From positions 16,200,001 through 16,264,000 of the forward strand of contig JAZBRS010000054.1 in assembly GCA_037176725.1 (NCBI GenBank): DNA of 64,000 nucleotides. The letters run 5' to 3'. The notes beneath the pieces were generated by a model. That model was not told the DNA's origin. It ran no database searches and worked only from the letters and a program-made list of their open reading frames with translations. Made by a program: the position numbers and the translations under genes. Position 1 is the stretch's first letter; each line of letters begins with the position of its first letter. Positions 12,701-24,427 of this stretch are shown one piece after another. Source of the stretch: Posidonia oceanica (Eukaryota > Streptophyta > Magnoliopsida > Alismatales > Posidoniaceae).

Positions 12701-12896
12701 ACATCCCATTGAGGACCCGGCATATCTCGAGCTTGTCGCCACCGCTGCTGACGGTGGTTCGGCGCTGAGACGTGGTCTCCTCCGTCCTCACGCACTGGAC
12801 AGGTGGTGGAGGCTTCCTCCACCGCTGCCGGTGGGGACCGGTTGGAGCTGAGGGTCTGGGCAAGACGAGGTTGTCGCAGAGGAGAGAACCCAACAT
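9730..12896 (-). CDS. Aldo/keto reductase family protein, 9 exons, 384 aa, probably plastid-targeted
   Basis: A NADPH-dependent oxidoreductase of the AKR (TIM-barrel) superfamily; its substrate cannot be told from sequence. Exons in transcript order: 12896-12596, 12455-12371, 11956-11840, 10951-10887, 10759-10671, 10589-10510, 10388-10277, 10127-10008, 9915-9730. They sum to 1,155 nt, all phases fit, and the stop is at 9730-9732. Landmarks: GMWQTSGGWGTIDRDGAVEA; STYDMADHYGPAEDLYGIF, holding the catalytic-type Asp96 and Tyr101; LDMLQFHWWDYSN, with the family His; LALTNFDTERL; ENGIPIVSNQVQHS; YGTVMGGLLSEKFLD; and C-terminal IIGDCGDEYRRA. The first ~50 residues are Ser/Arg/Pro-rich with few acidic residues and look like a chloroplast transit peptide (inference). 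The start MLGSLL was chosen for this reason; an in-frame ATG lies further upstream at 13,010. A related first exon lies upstream at 13,878-14,211. Confidence 0.92.
10477..10500 (+). repeat. G-run, G14-T-G6
   Basis: A homopolymer in intron 6 of the aldo/keto reductase gene. On the coding (minus) strand it is a C-run that begins about ten bases downstream of the exon 6 donor (AAC/gtctcacc). The plus strand could form a G-quadruplex. The exact length is open to sequencing error. Confidence 0.7.
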
Positions 12897-13877
12897 TGTT
12901 CTGTTCTGGGATTTCTCTGGCCTCGAGAGAGAAGAGGATAAGGCTTCGCGCCTTTTGAGTTCTATCGGTCCAGAGGAGGACGACGAAGAGTGGAGGAGAG
13001 TGTACCACACGTGTCTCTTACTGCCATCGCACGTGCCAAGTTTACACTCCCGAGGGCTTAATTGACATCTTGATTGAATGTTTATAAATAAAAATAAAAA
13101 AAAAAACTGTTAAGGGGGAACGATGAAATTCAGCAAATCCAGGGGGTTACATTAAATTGTGAGCCTAATTCAACCAAAAACCATTCCATTGGGCTATCTT
13201 TTATTTGGAGTGAAATAAGTTCAACACCTGTATCATCTTTACATAACAGTTGATGCCAAGCTCTAGATAAGATAAAAATAAAAGATAAAGACGAGTCTAA
13301 TTCTGGATCTTAATCCCAAATACTTTATGAACTAGTAGGCTAAGTTTGATTTAACAACTCAGAGACTTTACTTGCTAGAGTCAAGCCCTGCATGGACAGG
13401 AGATGATTGTTTCGTAATGCGCACGTATCCACAGATGCAAAGAGAATCATCATACATTGAGAACGTGAGATAGTTGTGTATCTAGCTAACAGAGCTCTTG
13501 GATTATAGTGGTAAGGTTCTCTGTCACGAAAAACGTCAAGCATAGTTTCAAAGAGTAGAGGGTCGTATACCAATTGATCAACTACTGCACCATATCAAGC
13601 TCGAGGCTCTAGCCATCAAAATAGCATAGTTTTGTTTTGCACACCCGTACCCCTAGTTTCTCTAATGATAAGATCCACTTCCCTAACAAAAGTTTGTGGA
13701 AAACACAGATGTATGTCAAAAAAAAACTATTTCAACAGTGAAACTTACCGAATGAGTGGATAAAAAACAGGAATAACATATATGTTATAAAAAAAGAGTC
13801 GAGTGGAAAACTGTTGAAACGAGAATAGAACAGAAAAGAATAGAATGGAAAATAAAAGTTGAGAACGAGAAGCTTAC
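12897..13877. other. Interval between the two AKR first exons
   Basis: Includes the 5' UTR/promoter of the AKR exon at 12,896 and an AT-rich remainder. No exon matching AKR exons 2-9 was found here on the minus strand. A short minus-strand ORF at 13,340-13,573 resembles nothing I recognise. Confidence 0.5.
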
Positions 13878-14211
13878 AGATGTCGGCCATGTTGAAGGTG
13901 GAGAGACCGGCATCGGCATATCTGAGCATGGCCTCCACGGCACCGTCCCTGTCGATCCTCCCCCACCCGCCACTCGTCTGCCACATCCCGTTCACCACGC
14001 GGCATACCTCCAGCGCATCCTTCTCGCTTTCCACCGTCGCCACTCTCCTCTGCTCCTCCACGGTTCTCGTTCCCCCGTCGGCGCACCTGATCTGGTTCTT
14101 CGAGGAGCGGTTACGGAAGCTACATCTCTTTGCTCCGATTGAAGAAGCGCACGATGCTGCTCGAATGTGAAGGTGAAGGTGAGCTCCTCCTCCTACTACC
14201 ATTGCCGCCAT
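13878..14211 (-). pseudogene. Second AKR first exon: alternative first exon or truncated tandem duplicate
   Basis: A 334-nt open exon from ATG (14,211) to donor ATCT/gtaagc. It encodes an Ala/His/Arg/Ser-rich leader followed by CRVVNGMWQTSGGWGRIDRD and AVEAMLRYADAGLSTFNMAD, paralogous to exon 1 at 12,896-12,596. It ends in the same phase (one base into a Tyr codon), so it could splice to the exon at 12,455. No further exons of its own follow before the next first exon. Two changes affect conserved positions: catalytic-type Asp is Asn (FNMAD for YDMAD), and the His before Tyr is Ile. These favour a decaying duplicate, but an alternative promoter with a different leader is possible. Confidence 0.7.
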
Positions 14212-15396
14212 TCTGGTTTTGGTTTTCTTTCCCGCTCCTCCCACTCTCCTCTCTCAAGAGTTGAGACGATAATGTTGGTGTGGTGGAGGGGTTTTTTTTT
14301 TTTTTTTTTTTCCAATTCGTGGATTCGGATTTAATAAACGGACCGACCTCGGATCTTAGCATACGATTCGGATAAGCCCGGAACCCAGTAGAGAAGCGAT
14401 TTTGATCGGACTTTTGTATAATATAATAGGTTCCGATCTTCGTGTCGATAAGGCGAAGTTGGGCCAAAAAAATCAGTCGCTGTCTAGTTTTGCTGCTTCG
14501 ATGACTAAAAGATCTGCATTGTTTTTTTTCGCAAACTGTAAAAAGATGGTCTGCATTGTCACCTACGTTTTACCGTGAAAAGTACAGATTCTATAGAATC
14601 TCACTTGATATCTTTAATGTCGAAACAAAGGTCAAGCCCAACTTCTTAAATGCAACTTGCTACTTTAGCTTTTGCTAACGTATATTCTATTCACTTGGAA
14701 GATTTTAATTAGTGTATCGGGTAGCTAGTAAAATGCCCAGCTTCTTTTTAGAAAATTAAACAACAAGCATGTGTCCATGATAGCAGAGACAGCTGGAAGA
14801 TATATGAAGTGCCAACAACTTCGAGATTCGGTTCAACCAGAAGTTGCCTTTTTTTTACACAAAAATATGTTGTCTCTGCATGTGCTCAATAAATAACAAC
14901 CATTATGAGAATAGTATCAGAAGGAAATGAGTGTTGCTTTACAGATTCATCAATCATCATCATAAAGACAAATGTCTCCAGTCAAACACAAGCAACTCTT
15001 TCAGGCATGTACCGGAGGCCGACGAAACTTCAGAGTAGTCTGTCCTTAATTAAAACCCAAACATCGAATATCGAAGTGAAAGCCCAAACAAGAGCATACA
15101 CTGCTGCAGGTCGTGAAACTCATGCACCAATTTTTTTCTCAAAAAAAAAAAAAAAAGGAAAAGAAAGAAAGAAAGAAAAAAAACTCATGCACCAAACTAG
15201 AGCATGGGGCATCTGCATTGCTCTACTAAAAACAAAACAGCACAAGAGATAGAGCAAGCTCCAAGAAGGAGGTCACTTATGCTGAGTGTTGATCCAACCA
15301 AGGTCCAAGAGATCAATACCCAACATTCAAAAAATGCCCATTATTGGCACAACACAAATATCAGCCAATCTTCAATCTTGGCACCTTATATACATG
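14212..15396. other. Intergenic, no gene seen
   Basis: Upstream region of the second AKR first exon. Contains a T-run at about 14,290-14,311 and an A-run at about 15,143-15,158. Small ORFs on both strands have no recognisable similarity. Confidence 0.5.
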
Positions 15397-16136
15397 TAGG
15401 GTGGTCAAGGAGGCCGGTAACACCTTATCTATTATCCTTATCCGTCCAAAAGACTGGATACAGGTATGGATAATTACCTAAACAAATTTTGGTCTACCTA
15501 TTACCGTTTCATTAACCATTTCTAGAGCCAGTAACGGGTGTACACCGGATAAATAGGACAAGATACATGTCAAAATATATAATATCCATATAAGATATCA
15601 TTCATTATGTATATGTAAATTTATTGATTAAAACTAAATAACATCAACAAATGACAATAAAATATCGTCAAATAAGATAACCATTAATTTCTACCTAAGA
15701 TATCATTCATTAAACCATCAATTGAAATATCATTATCTTGTGCAAGATGAACTATAGATGTCTAAATACATTGATATTAATTATACGTCTAAATTATCAT
15801 TAATTAGAAAATTATCAACCAAATTAACTTATTAAGACAAGAAAAGTCATAGTTTTCGGCCAATATCAATAACATGTATATAATAAAAAAAATGATTTCA
15901 TATATTATCAACATCTTGATTTTTCGTATAATTAATACACACACGTGTATCATTATACCAAACAGGTAATGGATACGAAACAAACCTATTTCGCTATCCT
16001 ATTCATTATGTCAGCGATTAAATTGACAATGGGTAAAGCAGATAAAATTACAATTTTAGGTAAATAATTGTTATCCATATCCATTTCAAATAAATTGAAA
16101 CGATGATGGATAAGTTTTTACCCATTGACAGCCCTA
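15397..16136. mobile_element. Non-autonomous hAT-like element (MITE), 740 bp
   Basis: The left end is TAGGGTGGTCAA and the right end TTGACAGCCCTA, an imperfect terminal inverted repeat. The flanking 8-mers TATACATG (15,389-15,396) and TAGACATG (16,137-16,144) match at 7 of 8 positions, as expected for an old hAT target duplication. The interior is AT-rich with no transposase. Subterminal text such as TGGGTAAAAACTTATCCATC on the minus strand is typical of plant hAT MITEs. Confidence 0.7.
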
Positions 16137-16288
16137 TAGACATGTATCGACCAATTTCGTAATGTTGGCAATTGATGATTTCGGTCACATGTTGCTTATC
16201 CTCACACTGGTGACTACTATGTCGTTGCCACCACTCCTAAATAAGAGCATCAATGTTGGTAGGCATGATTGGTGTACAAAAATATTAA

Positions 16289-17433
16289 GGGGTTTTGTGC
16301 ATTTGGAAATGAAAGGAAACTAAGGGGGAGAGGGTTTGTACCATCAGAATCCAGAGAAAATGAATGGAAAAGAAATTGGTTTCCCTTTGATCACTTTTTT
16401 AGGTGGTGTTTGTACCTTCATCCGAAAGGAAAATACTTTATGTTCATTTTCTAGGTATAAAAAATGAGATAATTTTTGTTTCTAGGAGTTTAGGTTGAAA
16501 TTTAGACGGAAACGCACATCCTTCTTCTCCTCGTTCTTCATCCTCCTTCACTCCCCCTCCTTCTTCTTCCTCTGCGTCTACCTCTCTTGCAGTAGATCAA
16601 AGTAGCAAGGTAGAGATCGGACGAGATGAGGCCGTCGGGGGCGGGGAGGAGGTAGAATCGCTAGAGTTGTTGGCAAGGATCCTCTTCTCGACCTCGGAAC
16701 TGTTCTTGGTGACGAAATTGGAGGTCTTTCTCGAAATTAAAGGTGGAGACACGATGTTGGTAGTAGGCGTGGTAGGGGGTCGGATGGGATGAGGAAGTTG
16801 AACTTGAAATTGCCAGAGTTGTTGGCGAGGATCCTCTTCTTGAACTCAGGACCGTTCTTGGCGACGAAATTGGAAGTCTTCTTGATGATGGTCCGGATGT
16901 TGGAAGGGGGGGTGGATGATCCCGATGGTCCTCATGTGCGTCGCCACAAGAGCAGGAGGAGCTGCTGTTGATTGTTGTTCTCTTCATCATCGTTAGTGGG
17001 GACTTGTGCCACGGGGATTGGACCGACGTTGCCATCGATAGGCGATGCTGGGAGGGGAAGGATCTGTGGCAACACCCCCAACATCGCCGCAATCTTCTTC
17101 TTGTTCTTCTTCTTCTTATTCTTCTTCTTCCTTGGTTTGCAATTCTTGTATATTGCTCTCTGTATCTTATATTATTTGCTATCCTTGGTTGTCAAATGTT
17201 TATATGGTTAAGGTCTGATTTTATTTGATATGTTATTATATGTATTGTATTGATAATGTATGATAGATATGGTACAAATACACAGTTTTTGATTTCTGTT
17301 TGTTTCCAATGATAGACACAAATACCAGAGAATTGGTTAAACGGAAAATGAATTCTGTTAGTTTCTATTTCCTTTAGTTTCCTTTTAACTGACACTTTCC
17401 ATTTCCTTTCGTTTCCAATGCATAAACAAGTCC
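16289..17433. mobile_element. PIF/Harbinger-like non-autonomous element carrying a host-gene fragment
   Basis: The left end GGGGTTTTGTGCATTTGGAA and the reverse complement of the right end, GGACTTGTTTATGCATTGGA, form an imperfect inverted repeat. It continues through AAA(T/C)GAAAGGAAA on both sides. TAA flanks both ends (16,286-16,288 and 17,434-17,436), the PIF/Harbinger-type 3-bp target duplication. The outer arms are AT-rich, but the middle (about 16,500-17,130) is GC-rich and contains an SF3A1-derived segment. No transposase is present. Similar arm-like text recurs at 17,520-17,720. Confidence 0.65.
16600..17060 (-). pseudogene. SF3A1 (fragment): Captured fragment of splicing factor SF3A1 (N-terminal part and first SURP domain)
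   Basis: Minus-strand translation gives, across frameshifts: DGNVGPIPVAQ; then VATHMRTIGIIHPP; then NIRTIIKKTSNFVAKNGPEF and KKRILANNSGNFKFNFL (about 16,792-16,902); then PYHAYYQHRVSTF. This follows the order of plant SF3A1, a U2 snRNP protein: VATHTRTIGIIHPPPDIRT, the SURP helix KTAxFVxKNGxEFEKRI, FNFL, DPYHAxYQH. A second partial copy, KTSNFVTKNSSEVEKRIL, follows at about 16,640-16,720, so the captured piece was partly duplicated. Frames shift several times and the rest of the gene is absent, so this is a fragment. Introns appear to be missing or reduced, but this cannot be judged without the parent gene. Confidence 0.8.
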
Positions 17434-17436
17434 TAA

Positions 17437-19732
17437 GGGAAAAGAAACTATTTTTCCTTTGACAAAAAAGTGTGTTTAAAATCATGGTGTTTATGCACAT
17501 TTTCTATTGGAAAGTAAATTGTTTTAGTTTCCAACACATACTTAAAATATCTCATTCCTTTTCCCACTCATAAAGGTGGAATTTGAAGGAAAAATATTTT
17601 CCCTTGCTTTCTACATGTGCACAAACACCTTTGTTGGAGTCAAATGGGAAAAAAACTTCATGATTTCATTTTCCTTCAATTTCCTTTTGACTCTATACTT
17701 TCTTTTCCTTTGGTTTCCTTCACACAAATAGTCTCTAAGTAAAAAGTTTTGTATACAAGAATTCCTATAGTAAACTCTAGGCAATGAATCTCAACCTTGT
17801 AACTTTGTGAAGGAAAAATGATATCAAGGGCCTGTTTGTGCACAAAATTTGATTGGAAGTAGGATCTTGTAATCAAAAGGAATTGAGAGAACTTGAGTTT
17901 CCTTAGAAAGTAAAGGAATTTGATTTTCCTTTGACTCTTTTTTTGGAGTTTGTACATATCATGGAAAGAGTGAAAAAGTAAACTTAGAATGTGTGTGAAA
18001 TTAGAAGTAGATCATATATATTTGTAAATAAATATTTTCATGTACTATTATTTGATAATAAAGTCTATAAAAAATATTATAATTATTAAATAAATAAAAT
18101 AAAATTTATAATGCACCTTTATTTGATTATTAATAAATAAAATATAGTATTATCATAAACATTTTTTGATAAGAAAGTTTACCGAAATATTATAATTACT
18201 ATATAAATAATATGAATGCTATAGTATATGATTATTTGATAATAAAGATTACTAAAATAATTAAATATTATTAAATAATAATATATAATACTATCCTACA
18301 CCATTATTTGATAATAATATTTATTGAAATAATTATATATTATTAAATAAATAAAATAATACACCATTATTTGGTAAGAAAGGTCATTAAAATCTTTGTA
18401 TATCGTAAATAAAATAAAATAAAATAAAATTATTATACATTAACGTTTGATAATAAAGTTTATTATAATCATTATATATTCTTAAATAAATTAATAAAAT
18501 ATTATCATACAAATATAAATATAAAATAGATATTATTATACATAATTATTACAATAAATTTTCTAAAATCATTATGTATCAAACAAATATAAAGTATGTG
18601 AAAAATCATTAATTTATAACAAAGAACTCAACGAAATTGAACATATCAAAACTTTCATTAGAGAAAATAGTGAATTCTAGTGAAATCTTATGGAATTGAT
18701 AGAAAAATGAATTCCATAATATTTAGACATACTTGAGAAAATAGTGAAATTAATTTTCTATTAAATTATTTCCTTTGTTGTACATAAATACCTTGATTTG
18801 GATGATTAACAGGAAGTTGAATTTTTTCTAAATCAATTTTAATAGTTTTCAAATACACAAATCCCTCCAAATAATACTGTAGATCCTACAACCAAACACA
18901 CTTTATTGCTTGTCGTAGGAATCCTTGCACACCAACCGGGTCATAAAAATAAAATATTCTGGACACCACACCATCATCTTGACTCTTCACCAACCTCAAT
19001 AAATAAACTTTTAAAAAACCCCTACCTCAGTAAATAAGAAAAAGATAGTAAATAAATACCATTGGTTGAAAGATTAAAAAAGGAGAGAGGTTACTCTGGT
19101 GTGGATTCAGTGGGCAGCCTCTGACACTTATCACGCTAGCAATAAAAATATTATAAAAAACAATAGCATTAAATTCCTTTCATAATTAGTAAATTACTAG
19201 TAATGTCGACCCATGGCATCGTACGACAGCATCCAATTTTTAGATAAATTTAGTATAATTGTCCAAAGATATAAAAAATAATAGATACTACATTGCACTA
19301 GATGTATATACTTACGAATTTCATAATTTCTAATTAGTGTATCTTATGAGAATATGTAATGATAGGCAAAGATAAACGGAAAAGTAGCATGATACTAACT
19401 ATATAATTCTTCGTCTGTTGAAATATAATCTAACTTGTTAAAACAATACTTATTATAACACTTAATCTTGATTTTGTAAGAACGATATTAGCAACACCTC
19501 TTACATTATATATAGAATCAGACACTGCTATGCGCTTATGTCTATATATGCTTTCTTTAAAGCTAGAGCATCATTTACACCATCTCTGGTCATTCCATAG
19601 ATGTGGTTCTTTTGTTGTAAGATTTTTACAATCTGATACTTGTATTCTGATTTTTACTGTTTACGTTAGAAAGACAAGAACAGTCTAGAAAACAAAAAAC
19701 TACAGTTCAAAAATAAAAAACTACAACTCCTT
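17437..19732. other. AT-rich intergenic region with MITE-like debris
   Basis: 17,520-17,960 repeats TTTCCTTTxGTTTCC-like phrases related to the arms of the preceding element. From 18,000 to 18,600 a run of diverged phrases built on ATTATTTGATAATAAAG suggests decayed AT-rich tandem repeats. No coding sequence was recognised. Confidence 0.45.
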
Positions 19733-19805
19733 TCATTTAAGCTTGGCATCTCCATGCTTTGGTGGATCCAAATCCAAATAGTAGAATGGTTTTGTTGGTT
19801 CCTCC
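19733..19805 (-). other. Possible 3'-terminal coding exon of an unidentified gene
   Basis: The minus strand reads acceptor GCATGTAG followed by an open frame encoding EEPTKPFYYLDLDPPKHGDA, then KLK and TGA. The peptide is protein-like and the acceptor is good, but I do not recognise the family. It lies ~700 bp downstream (minus strand) of the HIR-like exon; whether they belong together is unknown. Confidence 0.3.
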
Positions 19806-20526
19806 CTACATGCAATAGATAGGGATCAACATTCAACTATAATGATGCTCAAGACTTAAATTCAACGAATAATGCTGATCCCAAACTAAAAGTTAGTCCC
19901 AAGTTGAAAGAATAACTTTCTTATATTATATAAAAACAATATTTAAAAGGAAACTCGTGCAACATGGCTGAAATGTTCTAATAGAGATAGCTCAACACAA
20001 ACATAAATTTTCATTTTTTGCCATCAAATTTATCATTTTAAGTTGTATAGCTTGACAAAAAGCTCCTTTACTAATCATTTAATATCTCTCCACACAAAAG
20101 GTTGAAATTCATGCATACACCCTATCCCATTTTGACAGTTTAACATATGAGACGTTGGCATACGTGTAACTAATGTTCTCAATGCCACTTGTCAAAGTTT
20201 GCATGGTTTATAATTTGTGTTATAAAGTTCAATTCAAGCAAAATGGCTAGATTTTTACGTAGAGATGGAATAAGTTTCTTAGAGCTTTTAATAGCAAATG
20301 AGAATAAATTGCTTGGAAGTCATGAAGTAGAAAAGGAATACTAAAACAAGATCGGTAAACAATGAGTTACATCATGGAGACAATATCAACACCCTATAGA
20401 ATAAGAGTTAAAAAAAACATGATTGTTTTCTTCATGCAAATCAAATAATTTTCTAATAAATGCTTGCTTTAAGAAAATTTCTTATCTGCTTAAAAAAAAC
20501 CATAGACCAAAGCAATAGTCCAAAGA

Positions 20527-20619
20527 GTATTTAGCTTCTACCTCTGCTTCAACTTTCTTTACAAGAAGAATTTTCTCTGCTTCACCTTTGTACACGCTAG
20601 CAAGCTGCATTCTTTGAGC
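20527..20619 (-). pseudogene. HIR/SPFH-domain protein exon fragment
   Basis: A 31-codon stretch encodes AQRMQLASVYKGEAEKILLV followed by KKVEAEVEAKY. This closely matches the region of plant hypersensitive-induced reaction (HIR) proteins just after the SPFH/band-7 domain (family pattern QLASVxKGEAEKxLxVKKAEAEAEAKYL). The expected continuation (GVGxARQRQAI) is absent, and no other HIR exon was found nearby. I read it as an isolated gene fragment. Confidence 0.6.
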
Positions 20620-20934
20620 AAAAATGTTAAGAAAAACTTTGTCGAGCAATGTAAGAACATAAGAATTATAGTAAGTAAAGTAATTAGAATAAAATTGCAT
20701 CTCGAAATGTCTATAAGCTAATTGCAAGAGAAAGATATCCATCATTTTGCTAGCAAATAAAAGTCATGCTCTAAGAATAACCTACTCTGAAAATGAGAAA
20801 AATCATTATCCTTTAGAAATCTTGTCCCATTTATAATCTACTCCAATCTTGGCCAGCTTGGTGTTGAAGTAAATGGAAAGACATGTGAATTGCACTTCAA
20901 AAGGAAATCTATGGCATAGTTTTCCTTAGGTACT

Positions 20935-22208
20935 TGATATAAATTTTAATTAACCGCAAGTGCACGGTGTATTATGTAGTACGTATGCAAAATACGGGTC
21001 GATCCCACAGAGAATAATGTTCAAAAACAAAGACTTATTATCAACTATTGAAAGGATGGTTGAGAGAGATGATGATTAAGAACTATAAATAGAAGATGTA
21101 AATCAAACTAATTAAAACAAACCTACGGCTTTGAATCCATTTATGTAAAATCCAATATGCATGATTAAATCCACTCTTGTCTCTCTTCATGATCTAAATA
21201 GTTTACTCAATGGTTCTTATCCTAACAAGCATAACCTATATGCAAAGCACCATAGATTATCAAGTCCTAATATAAAATCACACAAAATAAACTAAATCAA
21301 ATGATATACGATAGATCTGCGATTATATACACAACCTCCAAGTATTCTTCCCCAAGCATAGACTAAAAAGATATTATCAATATTAATCTATCAAAGTTTA
21401 TCAAATAATGAATGATCCATGTCATATACATCCAGTCTACATAATCATAGCATTTAAGCACGAGAAGACAAAGGGAAACTTAATCACAACACATGAACAT
21501 ACATAAACTTCATCTAAGCCCTAGATCTAAGAACTTAGCCACACATGATAATGGAAAACATAAAATTAAAAGAAGGGGAAAGAGAAGAACAAGACATAAT
21601 TAATATAAAGAAAATGAACTTCTATTGATAAAAATACATTGATTACAGAAACTAAACTTGAAGAACTCTAAACAATGGAGGAAGAAAGCTTAGCCTAATG
21701 TGGAAGATTAAGGATCCCCTAGGGTTTACACAATGGGTCCCTTTTATAGGTTTACAAGGCCTGACCGTCACATAAACAAATCCAACTACAAATGAGGAAA
21801 CTGAATTTCAATTACAAGATATTTCTAAGATATTTCTGTGATTGCCAAAGACGGAGTCAAACAAATCTTCTCTGGATGCCTAGGAGGCGCCAGATGTGTT
21901 TTTGGGCGCCTGGGGGGCACCACCTGTTCTTGAATTTTCTCCAACTTTGTTGTTTCTGTTATCTTATCTTACTCTTCGTGTTCACATACGTGGAAAAGAT
22001 ATATTTGATATATTGCACGAATTTCCATTTCTTTTATTCTTAGATTTGCATTTCTTTTTGTCTTTTATCATTTTTCTTCCTTATTTTCCTCTTTTCTCTT
22101 CAGGTCCAAAGTTCCTGCACAAATTGCACAAAATACATCGAGTAATATTATTTATGAACAAAAGAGATAAATATGGACATAAAATATGTAAGAATAATGT
22201 GCTAATCA
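20935..22208 (-). repeat. 3' LTR of element X
   Basis: 1,274 bp, near-identical to the copy at 29,421-30,694. The terminal TGATAT here replaces TGATGT in the other LTR. The small ORFs inside it (for example 21,896-22,252) are repeated in the other LTR and have no recognisable function. Confidence 0.93.
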
Positions 22209-22223
22209 AATACCCCCATACCT
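22209..22223 (-). other. Polypurine tract of element X
   Basis: The minus strand reads AGGTATGGGGGTATT immediately before the 3' LTR, a purine-rich plus-strand primer of the usual kind. It fixes the element orientation as minus. Confidence 0.75.
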
Positions 22224-23602
22224 ATCTTTTGCTAGTTATCGAGCAAAACTGACTCAAACAAAAGAAAGAACAAATAAAGAAAGAAAATTCTAACTCACTT
22301 TCGCAGGAATCGCGATTACACTTAGCACGTGCAACAAGTCTTTAAACCCCTAGGTTGTCCTAGAGGACGAGTGGTGTCTCGTGAGGGTTTGCAGCGGATC
22401 TACCCACAAAATCGCAGAAGAAAAGGAAAAATAAAATAAAATAAAGAAAGATAAAAATGTTATTTACACTATCACTATCCACAATATTTTAACAAGTTAG
22501 GAAGCTTCTAAGATACCTTGAGTCTTTATTCTCCAACTCTACATTAAGTCAAGATCTCTCTCTTTTCCTCATGTCATGGAGACTCTTTCCTATCTTTTAC
22601 ATCATCCTTTTTAAAATTTGACTCACATATACCTTGTGTTTATGAAAATAGTCCTTAACAATGATTTTTAAGTCCAATCTGAATACCTTTTCATCTCATT
22701 TGAATAATTTAGAGAACTTTATTCTTGCTTTCTTAGGCTTTTTCTTGGCTACCTATTTATCGAGCTTTAGGTCGGTGATTCCCAAACCAGATGGCTTTAG
22801 GACACCAGGTGTTGAGACACCTCTAAGGACTTAATTACTCAAGTAACCAAGGCCACAAAGACAAGATTTTTCTTTTCCATGCTTTTGCCCTCCAAACACA
22901 TTTTTACGTGAATATCCAATGCTTCCTGAGGCACGATTACCCAGTTACTCAGTGATTGTTAGACTTTTAGCAATCTCTTTTTTTTTGTTCTTTTTTTCTT
23001 TTGATGTTCTGGTATTTCAGGTCTTCCTTTATTCTCCATAGTCAAGGACTAAAATGTAAGTGCAAGATAAGGTACACATGTGCTTAAGGATAATCCAGAT
23101 GATGCTATTTTTTAGGTTTTGTCTCCACTCTAGGGTTTGAAAGATTCCATTCTATCAGTTTTACCTTTGAACTCCAACTCAAAGTTACTTATCCACCCCT
23201 AGCTAGCTAAATTATTATGGATAATTCCTAATTTTTTGTTTTTGTTATTTATATTTTTTTTCTTTATTTTATTTTTAGAGAAAAGATACACAAAGGATTC
23301 TAACTAAAGAAAATGAAAAGAATTTTTTTTTTTAACTAAAATGTCACACAAAAAAAACTCTAACTAAAGAAAAATGAAAAAGACGCAAAGAAGACTCCCT
23401 CTCATATCTAAACCATGCATTGTCCTCAATGTATGCAACAATTGATATGATTAATGAAAAACAATTAAGATTAGAACAATGATACCTGATTCGGGATGGA
23501 GTACTTCCACTGCTAAGAAAAGAAAAGTTATGTACATTTTATACTTATTCACAATTAAGGTACATGAAAATCCAAGACCTCATCAATCTCTGGGGCACAA
23601 TT
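22224..23602. other. Non-coding interior of element X, 3' side
   Basis: AT-rich, with T- and A-rich runs near 22,980-23,360. No reverse transcriptase, integrase or RNase H motif was found on either strand. Confidence 0.6.
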
Positions 23603-24352
23603 TCAATCTGGCCAAGGAGGCGGTCGGACTTTTGCAATCTCTTTTTCGGCCTGTTCAAGCCACCATTGGACTTCTCTCAATCGGGCTTCATGAATTTCCC
23701 ACAGTGCTAAAATTAGATCGGATAAGCCCATGTAATTTAATTGAATATGAAATGAGGGCTTGAATTCATAATCGACTAGAGCTAAATGATATGGCTTGAC
23801 ACAAAGCTCTAATGTGCCTATAGTAGATGATAATGATGAGGACTCAGGCATGATAGGCTCTGGAGGAGGGTTATACCACTTGTTGGACTTATGGGTCCTA
23901 CATTGGGTTAACTCATTAGCTTCTTCAACAAACATTAATTTATCTTTGAATATCTCCTCAAAACTTTTGTCAAAGTTGCCTAGATCAAATTCAATTTCCT
24001 CCTCTATTAGGTCTTCTTTTTCTGAGAAATCTTCAATCATGTTAGCCTCAAATGTCTCATCTGATTGAGGTTTTTTTGCAATAGAATCACTTGAAAGGGA
24101 AACCTCTGCAATGAATTGGTCTACTTGGCCAACTGGTTCTTTAGTGGGTTCATCTACTTGGGCCTGGGTTTCTACTTCAGGCATTATTTGGACAATACAG
24201 GATTGATCAAGGGAGTTCCCATGTTGAGCAAGAAAGTTCCATGCCTCTCTCTCCATTATATCATTGATTAGTTGACCTAACTGCGTTTCTACACGAGCTA
24301 TGGCATGAGTGTTGGCAGTTATGTTGATAGAGGTCTGTCTATTTGCTTCCAC
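23603..24352 (-). pseudogene. gag-like ORF of element X (C-terminal part)
   Basis: 249 codons after an in-frame Met. The start has ARVETQLGQLINDIMERE, resembling the NLExQxGQLA linker found late in gag of Tat/Athila-type Ty3/gypsy elements. The rest is acidic (FDLGNFDKSFEEIFKDK) and not recognisable. The frame is open upstream towards the solo LTR insertion at 24,428 and probably continued into the piece at 27,618-27,854 before that insertion. Function as a structural protein is inferred only from position and the linker motif. Confidence 0.5.
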
Positions 24353-24427
24353 TAGCTCTTCTATCCTCTTTTCTAGACTTGTTGCATGAGTGTTGGCAGC
24401 AGAGGTCTGTCTATTTGGTTCACTAGC

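Noticed and set aside
12285..13010. A single 241-residue minus-strand ORF starting at 13,010
   Set aside because: It reads through the first AKR intron; only the part from 12,896 (or possibly 13,010) to 12,596 is exon 1.
17827..18905. Possible further MITE from GGGCCTGTTTGTGCAC to a CAACCAAACACAC-like end
   Set aside because: The inverted similarity is weak and no target-site duplication could be shown.
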